NCBI RefSeq assembly: GCF_016865485.1
Contig: NZ_AP024452.1
Location: 2,254,501-2,318,500 of the forward strand
Reading direction: 5' to 3'
DNA: 64,000 nt
DNA from: Luteitalea sp. TBR-22
GTDB taxonomy: Bacteria > Acidobacteriota > Vicinamibacteria > Vicinamibacterales > Vicinamibacteraceae
The notes beneath the pieces are model-generated. The model made no database searches and was not told the origin of the DNA. It saw nothing but the letters and a program-made list of their open reading frames with translations. Below are positions 54,419 to 61,383 of the stretch, piece after piece (position 1 is the first letter of the stretch; each line of letters begins with the position of its first letter). The translations under genes were made by a program, and so were the position numbers.

Positions 54419-54875
54419 CTAACACCGCTCGTAGCGCGGCCGAAGGCGCAGGTGCAGGAACGCTTCGAGCAGCGCCAGCAATTCCCTCGGCTCGGAGGTC
54501 GGCATCAGGATGTTGACCCGGTGCGTAGCCGACTTGATCCACGCTCCCGCATCCGCAGGGTCGAAGCCCGCGATGGCTGCCATCTCGGGGTCTGCTGCGA
54601 GCGAGGCCGCCAACGTACTGGGCGCGCTGCCCGCCCGATAGTGCTGGCTGCAGAACCTCGCTCCACTCTTCGGCCCGGCGATGCCGACTTTGAGCCAGCG
54701 TCCATGCCCCCAGAAGCCATACACGGCCATCGTCCCGGTCGGCAGGCGTGATGGCCGTGTATGGCGCGTCCAGGTACTCGACGACAATGTGGTCGGCAGC
54801 CAGCGGGTGGCCCGCGAGCGCCGCCACCTGCTCGAACGCCGCCATCGACTTCTGGATGTCCTCCGTCCAGCTCAT
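54419..54875 (-). pseudogene. Frameshifted GIY-YIG-like gene between hsdS and hsdR
   Basis: Begins at ATG 54875, overlapping the hsdS stop (ATGA), and reads [20 protein letters not shown] to VVEYLDAPYT. The continuation PSRLPTGTMAVYGFWGHGRWLKVG, then SGARFCSQHYRAGSAPSTLA and ELLALLEAFLHLRLRPRYE, is in another frame. The shift must fall at about 54745-54760. The C-terminal part resembles a GIY-YIG-like family found near restriction genes. CCATACACGGCCA there, with its complement about 20 bp away, may have caused slippage. Confidence 0.6.
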
Positions 54876-56098
54876 GCCGGCGCAGCCTCCACCAACTTCT
54901 CGGCTACCTTGATACGCAGTTCGCCGGAGATGAGCTTGGGGAGGAGAAGATCGCGAAGAGACGCCAACGTTCGATTCTCAGCGAACAGAACCGCCTGGCG
55001 ATGCAGCATCGGTTCGAGTAATTCTGCCGTCCGCAAGGCCTCTCCTGAGTAGAGCGGTACATCCATCTGGCGCTGATCCCGCAGAGACACGTATGGAGCC
55101 ATGTCGGTCTGCCCTGCAACGGCCATGATCTGCCGCATCATGTCGGCGCTCTTCATCCATAAGAACAGTAAAGAGGGAGGAATCAGCCGAGGCTCAAGCG
55201 ACCGCCAGTAGCACACCTGAGGCGAGTACACACACTCTGGCGTGTAGTCGGTTACTCGCGCGAATCGTCCAACCGTGCCTTTCGACGTGAATACGACATC
55301 GCCCGGCTTACTGGTCTTGGAACCGGCGAGGGCAGCGCTGGCATCGCACAGACGCTCAGCCTTGACGGTGTCGATCTCGCCGTTCAGGTTTCCAGCCCGG
55401 ATGAACGGTAGGCCCGGCGATCCGAGCTCGGAGTTCTTTGCGCGATACCCGTCGCCGATCTCCAACAACCCGCGTGCGATGAGTTCACGCGCCTTTTGGG
55501 TCTGCCCTCTACCCTGAACTCGCTCCGCGAAAATCGTCAGTGCCATCGCCTCCAGCGTCTCGCTCATGCGGCGGTTCAGGTCGATCTTGCCGTCGAGTGC
55601 CGCAAGGAGCGAGACGATCGCCTGTTGCTCAACAACCGGAGGCAATGTCACGTGCATCTGTCTCAAGTGCATCGGACCGAAGTGCCTGATGACACTTCCC
55701 GCACCCATGGCCTCCACTTGCTTCTGGAACTCAGGTCCTTCCAGTAGGTACCTGATGAAGGAGGCGACGAGCCTTCCGTCCTTAGGGCGCATTCGAATCA
55801 GCCCCGTATAGGCGATCGCACCAACTCCCTCCTCGCCAACAACGGCAAGTCGCCCGAGGGAAGCAGACGTGCTCAGGAGGATGTCTCCTTGTTGCAGGGC
55901 GAAATGCGCCCACCGTTTTCGAACCATGGCGGGGTCGAGGAAGTTGCACCCCGACAATAGTGAGGCGCCTCTGTCGAGGCCGGAAAGCCGAATGAGCGGC
56001 ACTCCCGAGTCATGGAAGTCCTTGGCGAGGATGCCGGGCCCTTCTTGGAAATCAATCACGTCCGCGAACGGACAAGAGAGCCACTCTTCACCGACCAT
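54872..56098 (-). CDS. hsdS: Type I restriction enzyme, specificity subunit
   Basis: 408 residues from ATG 56098, overlapping the end of hsdM by 11 bp. Two target-recognition domains separated by conserved helices: first TRD 1-150 ([34 protein letters not shown]), central [35 protein letters not shown] (read in parts), second TRD ([31 protein letters not shown]), and C-terminal [22 protein letters not shown]. It sets the recognition site, which cannot be read from sequence alone. Confidence 0.94.
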   Translation of the reverse strand: MVGEEWLSCPFADVIDFQEGPGILAKDFHDSGVPLIRLSGLDRGASLLSGCNFLDPAMVRKRWAHFALQQGDILLSTSASLGRLAVVGEEGVGAIAYTGLIRMRPKDGRLVASFIRYLLEGPEFQKQVEAMGAGSVIRHFGPMHLRQMHVTLPPVVEQQAIVSLLAALDGKIDLNRRMSETLEAMALTIFAERVQGRGQTQKARELIARGLLEIGDGYRAKNSELGSPGLPFIRAGNLNGEIDTVKAERLCDASAALAGSKTSKPGDVVFTSKGTVGRFARVTDYTPECVYSPQVCYWRSLEPRLIPPSLLFLWMKSADMMRQIMAVAGQTDMAPYVSLRDQRQMDVPLYSGEALRTAELLEPMLHRQAVLFAENRTLASLRDLLLPKLISGELRIKVAEKLVEAAPA

Positions 56099-57641
56099 GC
56101 CCACACTCCGCTAGTGCCAGGTCGATGGCATGGTCGAGCCGTGCGGCATCTCGCCGCTGTTCAATGAGCGTCGAAGTCAGTTCCGACATCCGCTCGCCAA
56201 AGGCACCTTCGACTTCGTCGTCGGCCACAGTGCCCACGAAACGGCCAGGTGTGAGGACGTGCCCCTGCGCCGCGATGGTCTCGCGCCTCGCTGCCTTGCA
56301 GAACCCCGCCACATCCCCGTAAGCATCCGCGGCCTTCTCCCCCCGCCAGGCGTGGTACGCCCCCGCCACCTTCGCGATGTCCTCGGCGGTCAGTTCTTTC
56401 CGGGTGCGATCAACGAGCGTCCCCATGTTCCTCGCGTCGATGAACAGCGTCTCGCCGCGCCGGTCCCGCTTGCCTCCGCCCTTCTTGTCCCGCGTCAGGA
56501 ACCAGAGGCACACGGGAATCTGAGTCGAGTAGAACAACTGGCCAGGCAGGGCCACCATGCAATCCACCAGGTCGGCCTCGACGAGCGCCTTCCGGATCTC
56601 GGCCTCGCCTGACTGGTTCGAGGACATGGACCCGTTCGCGAGGACGAAGCCGGCGGTGCCAGTCGGCGAGAGGTGGTGGAGGAAGTGCTGAATCCAGGCG
56701 TAGTTCGCATTCCCAGCCGGCGGCACCCCGTACACCCACCGCTTGTCGTCCTTCAGCAGGTCCCCGCGCCAGTCGCTGTCGTTGAAGGGCGGGTTGGCCA
56801 GGACGAAGTCGGCCTTCAGGTCCGGGTGCTGGTCGGCGTGGAACGTGTCGCCATGCTTGATCTGCGCGTCGATACCTCGGATGGCGAGGTTCATCTTCGC
56901 CAACCGCCAGGTGGTGTAGTTCGACTCCTGGCCGTAGATGGAGATGTCGCCGATGCGCCCGCTGTGCGCTTCGACGAACTTCTCGCTCTGCACGAACATC
57001 CCGCCCGAGCCGCAGCAGGGGTCGTACACGCGGCCCCTGTACGGCGCGAGCATCTCCACGAGCAGGCGCACCACGTAGGACGGCGTGTAGAACTGCCCCC
57101 CGTTCTTGCCCTCGGCACTGGCGAACTTCGCGAGGAAGTACTCGTACACCCGCCCGAGCACGTCCTTCGACTTCGAGGCGCTGCCGCCGAGGGCGATGTC
57201 GCCGACCAGGTTGATGATCTGGCCGAGCCTGGTCTTGTCGAGGCCGGGACGCGCGTAGTCCTTGGGCAGCACGCCCTTCAGCGAGGGGTTGGCCTTCTCG
57301 ACCGCCTCCATCGCAGCGTCCACGAGGGCGCCGATGTTGGGCTGCGGTGCGTTGGCCATCAGGAACGACCAGCGCGCCTCTTTGGGCACCCAGAACACGT
57401 TCGCGGCCTGGTACTCGTCGGGGTCCTCGGGGTCGGCGCCGTGCGCCTTCTGCGCCAGCAGCTCCTCGTGCTTCGCCTCGAAGGCGTCGGAGATGTACTT
57501 CAGGAAGATGAGGCCGAGAACGACGTGCTTGTACTCGGCCGCGTCCATGTTGTTGCGGAGGGCGTCGGCGGTGGCCCACAGCTTGGCCTCGAACCCGATC
57601 TCGCCTCTGCCGTTTGCGGGTACTACCTTCTTCTTGGCCAT
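56088..57641 (-). CDS. hsdM: Type I restriction enzyme, methyltransferase subunit
   Basis: 517 residues. N-terminal helical domain ([32 protein letters not shown], read in parts), AdoMet site [13 protein letters not shown] and catalytic [10 protein letters not shown] (NPPF, N6-adenine class). Product would be N6-methyladenine at the HsdS site. First gene of hsdM-hsdS-broken gene-hsdR-nuclease, all on the minus strand with overlaps except for a 145-bp gap before hsdR. Confidence 0.95.
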   Translation of the reverse strand: MAKKKVVPANGRGEIGFEAKLWATADALRNNMDAAEYKHVVLGLIFLKYISDAFEAKHEELLAQKAHGADPEDPDEYQAANVFWVPKEARWSFLMANAPQPNIGALVDAAMEAVEKANPSLKGVLPKDYARPGLDKTRLGQIINLVGDIALGGSASKSKDVLGRVYEYFLAKFASAEGKNGGQFYTPSYVVRLLVEMLAPYRGRVYDPCCGSGGMFVQSEKFVEAHSGRIGDISIYGQESNYTTWRLAKMNLAIRGIDAQIKHGDTFHADQHPDLKADFVLANPPFNDSDWRGDLLKDDKRWVYGVPPAGNANYAWIQHFLHHLSPTGTAGFVLANGSMSSNQSGEAEIRKALVEADLVDCMVALPGQLFYSTQIPVCLWFLTRDKKGGGKRDRRGETLFIDARNMGTLVDRTRKELTAEDIAKVAGAYHAWRGEKAADAYGDVAGFCKAARRETIAAQGHVLTPGRFVGTVADDEVEGAFGERMSELTSTLIEQRRDAARLDHAIDLALAECGHGR

Positions 57642-57719
57642 GTGCTAGCTAGGTCTTTTCGCGTGGATAGTAGCAGGGGGGGCTTGTCAGCGTGACGGGC
57701 TTGACAGGCCTGTGCTGTC

Positions 57720-58208
57720 TCACCCACTGGACGTGCGATACGACCGGCGTCTGACGCCTGAGGACGCGCGATGGTGCTCGCCAGGGAGGGCATCTTCCGC
57801 AACCGTCACCGCTGTCACCTCAGAGCGACCGGCCTTTCCTGTCGCTAGCGTCCAGGCCCGCCGTGCCCGGTCGAAGGCGAAACCGGGTGCTTCGCGCAAG
57901 ACCACGTACAGGGTCGCAATTGGCTTCTTTGAGCGGGTCCGCACGCCTCTGCGAAGCATTTCCTCGACCAGAGAGCGAGTCGACATGGGCTGGCCTGATT
58001 CCTCAAGCAGCTTGCGTGCTGCTTCAATCATCCCCAGCGAGGACCAATCATCTCCATCGAGGTGGATATCCCCGACTCCCTGTAAACCGTTCAGTGCCGC
58101 CAAGGCGGTCTCGACGCGTTGGAGTTCTGCTTCGAGGTTGCTACGTCGCTGAAGCAGCTCACGGCGTAGTTGCTCGGCTGAGTGGGCGATCGCCATGGCC
58201 TGCAGCAT
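57720..58208 (-). CDS. HARE-HTH-like protein upstream of hsdM
   Basis: 162 residues from ATG 58208 (ATG 58196 also possible). N-terminal coiled coil (LRRELLQRRSNLEAELQRVETALAAL, read in parts), then SLGMIEAARKLLEESGQPMSTRSLVEEMLRRGV (read in parts) with ATLYVVLREAPGF: the same two-part plan as 49609-50040. Near the C-terminus SEVTAVTVAEDA is encoded by the GTGACGGC micro-repeat, and the residues after it may be non-native. It is divergent from the integrase, so a role in controlling that promoter or the hsd genes is plausible. Confidence 0.6.
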   Translation of the reverse strand: MLQAMAIAHSAEQLRRELLQRRSNLEAELQRVETALAALNGLQGVGDIHLDGDDWSSLGMIEAARKLLEESGQPMSTRSLVEEMLRRGVRTRSKKPIATLYVVLREAPGFAFDRARRAWTLATGKAGRSEVTAVTVAEDALPGEHHRASSGVRRRSYRTSSG

Positions 58209-58217
58209 GTCATAGCA

Positions 58218-58241
58218 CCTTGCCAAGGCCTAGCCAAGGCC
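58218..58241. promoter_or_regulatory. Tandem GCCAAGGCC sites between the HARE-HTH and integrase genes
   Basis: GCCAAGGCC at 58222-58230 and again at 58233-58241, 11 bp apart and so on one DNA face. The first overlaps a perfect palindrome CCTTGCCAAGG (58218-58228). Likely a control site for one or both divergent genes. Confidence 0.45.
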
Positions 58242-58326
58242 CTATGCCATACCGAGGTGCCGAAGAAGGGCAGCGCTGCTAGACTGCTCTGGCCACAAGT
58301 CGTTCGCCGTCACGAGGAGATGCGTG

Positions 58327-59436
58327 ATGAGCGTCCGAGTCAGGAAGTACCGAGGAACGAACGAGTGGGAGGTGGACCTCCGGCTCGTTCTCCCGAACGG
58401 CAAGCCGTGGAGGGAACGGAAGAAGGCTCCCGTGACCTCTCGGTCCGCCGCGTTGCGGTGGGGGCAGAATCGCGAACGCGAACTGCTCCTGAACAACACC
58501 GCGCCCAGCCCCTCTCGTACCGACAGTCCTCGCCTTCGCGAGTTTGCGCCCAGGTTCATGGATGGCCACGCCAGGGCTGAGCGGCAGAAGCCCAGTGGGC
58601 TGGCCGCGAAAGAGACGATCCTGCGCGTCCATCTGCTTCCGCACATGGGCCGCACGCCCCTCCATGCGATTGACAACGAATCGGTACAGCGCCTGAAGTC
58701 GGCCCTCACCAGTCGGTCCCCGAAGACGGTCAACAACGTCCTCACGGTGTTGAACAAGCTGCTGAAGACGGCGGTGGAGTGGGGCGTCATCGAGCAGATG
58801 CCTTGCGCCGTGCGGCTTCTCAAGGTGCCCAAGACCACCGCGCGGTTCTACGACTTCCACGAGTACGAGCGCCTGCTGGCCGCGGCTGAGGCTCTGCACC
58901 CGATGGCGCACCTCATCGTCCTGCTGGGCGGCGACGCCGGGCTCAGGTGCGGCGAGATGATGGCGCTGGAGTGGCGAGACGTGAACTGGCAGAAGCGCCA
59001 GCTCGTGATCGAGCGGTCGGACTGGAAGGGCCACGTCACCGCCACGAAGGGGGGCAGGGTCCGGTACGTGCCCCTGAGCGACCGGCTGGAGGCGGCGCTC
59101 CTCAAGTACCAGGACAAGCGGATGCGTGTGCTGCACGACCGCTACGGCGTCGGGCTGACCCAGAAGGAGGTGCAGGACTGGATGAAGCGGGCCGCCAAGC
59201 GGGCAGGCGTCCGGCAGGGCGTCCACATCCTCCGCCACTCCTTCTGCAGCCACCTGGCCATGAAGGGCGCTCCCGCGCGGGCCATCCAGGAACTCGCCGG
59301 TCACGAGAACCTCGCGACGACGCAGAGGTACATGCACCTCTCGCCGAGCGCGCTCGATCAGGCCATCGCGCTGCTCAACGGGCCCCGCTCCGCCGACCCT
59401 CTCCGTGGAGAAATCGTGGAGAAGGGTCGGGGTTGA
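58327..59436 (+). CDS. Tyrosine integrase of the ssrA-inserted island
   Basis: 369 residues from ATG 58327, GAGGAG upstream. N-terminal arm-binding and SAM-like core-binding domains (KETILRVHLLPHMGRTPLHAI, SPKTVNNVLTVLNKLLKTAV), then the catalytic domain with R207 (GLRCGE), H300 and R303 (HILRHSF), H326 (GHEN) and the nucleophile Y335 (QRYMHLS). All key residues present. It ends 33 bp before the att core. Its last codons contain the right arm-type site (59402-59425). Confidence 0.95.
   Translation: MSVRVRKYRGTNEWEVDLRLVLPNGKPWRERKKAPVTSRSAALRWGQNRERELLLNNTAPSPSRTDSPRLREFAPRFMDGHARAERQKPSGLAAKETILRVHLLPHMGRTPLHAIDNESVQRLKSALTSRSPKTVNNVLTVLNKLLKTAVEWGVIEQMPCAVRLLKVPKTTARFYDFHEYERLLAAAEALHPMAHLIVLLGGDAGLRCGEMMALEWRDVNWQKRQLVIERSDWKGHVTATKGGRVRYVPLSDRLEAALLKYQDKRMRVLHDRYGVGLTQKEVQDWMKRAAKRAGVRQGVHILRHSFCSHLAMKGAPARAIQELAGHENLATTQRYMHLSPSALDQAIALLNGPRSADPLRGEIVEKGRG
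59402..59425 (+). repeat. Right arm-type site inside the integrase 3' end
   Basis: Matches 38710-38733 at 23 of 24 positions. It encodes LRGEIVEKG at the end of the integrase, 44 bp from the core. Confidence 0.6.
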
Positions 59437-59445
59437 CTCTGTAAA

Positions 59446-59462
59446 TCATTCTGCTAGAATGA
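59446..59462 (-). terminator. Hairpin after the tmRNA gene
   Basis: TCATTCT-AGC-AGAATGA on the minus strand, 7-bp stem, 3-base loop, followed by TTTAC. It begins seven bases past the CCA end of ssrA. A weak intrinsic terminator at best, and derived from the island side of the junction. Confidence 0.45.
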
Positions 59463-59468
59463 CTTAAG

Positions 59469-59499
59469 TGGTGGAGGCGGCGGGAGTCGAACCCGCGTC
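59469..59499 (-). repeat. att core 6 (attR of the island) within the intact ssrA
   Basis: The last 31 bases of the tmRNA gene; partner of 38570-38600. Confidence 0.85.
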
Positions 59500-59826
59500 C
59501 GAGGGCGCATCCCCGCAGAAATCTACGTGCGTGTCCGCTCTTGAAATCTCACTGGCAGGCTCGAAGAGCGGCGAGAAAAACCTGACAGCCAGTCCCGGTA
59601 AGTCTCGCCCCCGCCTGCCGGAACACCGAGCGGGGGCCAGCCCTCTGAATGGCGCGTCATCCCCGGTCGAGGGCGCTCTGGGGTGACGCGTCGCCGTTAA
59701 TTAAGCGGCGAGTGCAAGCTGCGGTTCCGCAGTTACATTTGGTTTCCGAACGGTTTAACGAGGAAGCTCGGAGTCCTCGGCACGCATCCCACGGTTCCAC
59801 ACCTCCGTCGAAGCCGTGACGCCCCC
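59469..59826 (-). ncRNA. ssrA: Transfer-messenger RNA (tmRNA)
   Basis: 358 nt with encoded CCA. 5' end GGGGGCG pairs with CGCCTCC before the terminal ACCA to form the acceptor stem (one G-U). The T-arm GGGTTCGACTCCC and the 5' CACGGCTTCGACGG are diagnostic. The tag frame at 59730-59701 reads AEPQLALAA and ends in TAA, with GTAACT just before the resume codon GCG. It rescues stalled ribosomes together with SmpB (not in the window). Target of repeated integration. Confidence 0.95.
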
Positions 59827-60084
59827 CTGGAGATGCCGCCGCGGGCCGTGACCCACGACTGCCCGTCGCCCGGCCGACACCGTGGCAGGACTGGCCATGC
59901 CACGAGTGACGGACGATCGACGATATTGACAGTCTACCTCCACTCGCATTCGGGTACTACAAGAAAATTCGCGAAATTCCTCGGCTTTTCCTGCCTTGAC
60001 GGGCTGGTATGGGCCTCGCATAATCCCCGCACGGCCAGCCAGTTCTCGTTGTGGGACCAGGACGCTCGCCACCCCAGGACGACC
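59827..60084. other. Intergenic stretch upstream of ssrA and 60085
   Basis: Should contain the promoters of both divergent genes. A TTGACA lies at 59926-59931 on the plus strand, but no -10 at good spacing was found. Confidence 0.4.
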
Positions 60085-61332
60085 ATGTCGCTCGAGACCC
60101 GCATCACCGAGGCCGCACAGGCGGCGGTCCGCCGCCTCGACGAGGACCTGCGAGGCCGACTCGCGGCCCTCACCGACGAGTTGACGGCCGCTGCGGGGGC
60201 CGCCGGCGCCGACGCCGAAGCCGCGCACGCCACCGCCGCTGCCGAGCTCTCCAGGCGGATCGAGGAACTGAACGCCGACCTCGCGGCCCGCGACTCCCGC
60301 CTGGCCGACCTCGAGGAGCAGCTCACCCGCGACCGCGAGGCCCAGGCTCGCCAGATCGGCGCCATGCGCGAGGAAGCCGACGCGGCGCTCGCCGAGGCCG
60401 AACGCGCCCTGGCCGAAGCGGTCCGGCAGGCCTCGCTCCAGAACGAACAGGGGCGCGCGGCCGCTCTCCTCGAGTCGTCCCGCCTGGCCCGTCAGGATGT
60501 CGCCACCCACGTGCAGGCCCTCGCCCACGCCGTCAGCGGCATGGACGACGCCACCACGCTGAGCGAGGTGCTCGACGCGCTCGCCGAGGGATTGGCCGCC
60601 CAGGCGCCCAGGTCCGCCGTCCTCGTGTTCCAGCAGGACAGGGCGCGCATCTGGCGCCGGCACGGCTTCCCGGCCGATGCCCCGGGCATTGGCGCCGACC
60701 TCCATCTTCCCGAGCACGCCGATCTCAAGGCCATCCTCGACAGCGCTCGCCCGGCCATCGTCGAAGGCGACGGTCATGGCCCGGTGCTCGGCCTGGCGGC
60801 GCTCCCGGACGGCCATCAGGGACTGGCCGTCCCGGTGGCGATCGGCGGGCAGGCCGCCGCGCTCGTGTATGCCGACGGCGGAGACGATCCGCAGGCCTTG
60901 CCGCCGGGGTGGTCCGACGCGGTGGAGGTGCTCGCGCGCCACGCGGCTCGCTGCCTGGAAACGCTCACCGCCATGCGCGCGGCCGGCTATGCCCGGGCCA
61001 GCAAGCCGGCCGTGGTGGTGCCGATGCCGCCCCACCTCCGTGTGGTGCAGCGCCCGACGCTGGAGACGTCAATGGGCGACGCGCTCGAGCAGGCCAGGCG
61101 CGTGGCTCGGCTGCTCGTCTCGGAGATTCGTCTGAATCGGGAAGCCGACGTGATGGCCGGTCGCGCCGCAGGCGATCTCGGCACCCGGCTCGGCGACGAC
61201 ATCGAGCGCGCCCGCCGCACGTACCGGCAACGCGTGCCCGAGGCCGTGCCTGGTCGCGAGGCGCTGTTCGACGAGGAACTCGTCAGGACGCTGGCCAACG
61301 GCGACGCAACCTTGCTCCGTACCGGCTCGTAG
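60085..61332 (+). CDS. Coiled-coil and GAF-like domain protein
   Basis: 415 residues from ATG 60085. The first 140 residues are a long Ala/Glu/Arg-rich coiled coil (RRIEELNADLAARDSRLADLEEQL, read in parts). Residues about 150-300 read as a GAF-like domain (VLDALAEGLAAQAPRSAVLVFQ, GLAVPVAIGGQAAALVYAD). The C-terminal part is helical (ALEQARRVARLLVSEIRLNREADV). Cytosolic; I cannot name a function. It precedes the lytic transglycosylase by 51 bp. Confidence 0.65.
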   Translation: MSLETRITEAAQAAVRRLDEDLRGRLAALTDELTAAAGAAGADAEAAHATAAAELSRRIEELNADLAARDSRLADLEEQLTRDREAQARQIGAMREEADAALAEAERALAEAVRQASLQNEQGRAAALLESSRLARQDVATHVQALAHAVSGMDDATTLSEVLDALAEGLAAQAPRSAVLVFQQDRARIWRRHGFPADAPGIGADLHLPEHADLKAILDSARPAIVEGDGHGPVLGLAALPDGHQGLAVPVAIGGQAAALVYADGGDDPQALPPGWSDAVEVLARHAARCLETLTAMRAAGYARASKPAVVVPMPPHLRVVQRPTLETSMGDALEQARRVARLLVSEIRLNREADVMAGRAAGDLGTRLGDDIERARRTYRQRVPEAVPGREALFDEELVRTLANGDATLLRTGS

Positions 61333-61383
61333 TCGCGCCGAGTGATCGACTGCGGTCGAGCACTCGCCAACAGAATCGCCCGA

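Noticed and set aside
21434-59469. An integron cassette array
   Set aside because: No IntI and no attC structure. The repeats are tmRNA ends, and the only integrase is of the island type.
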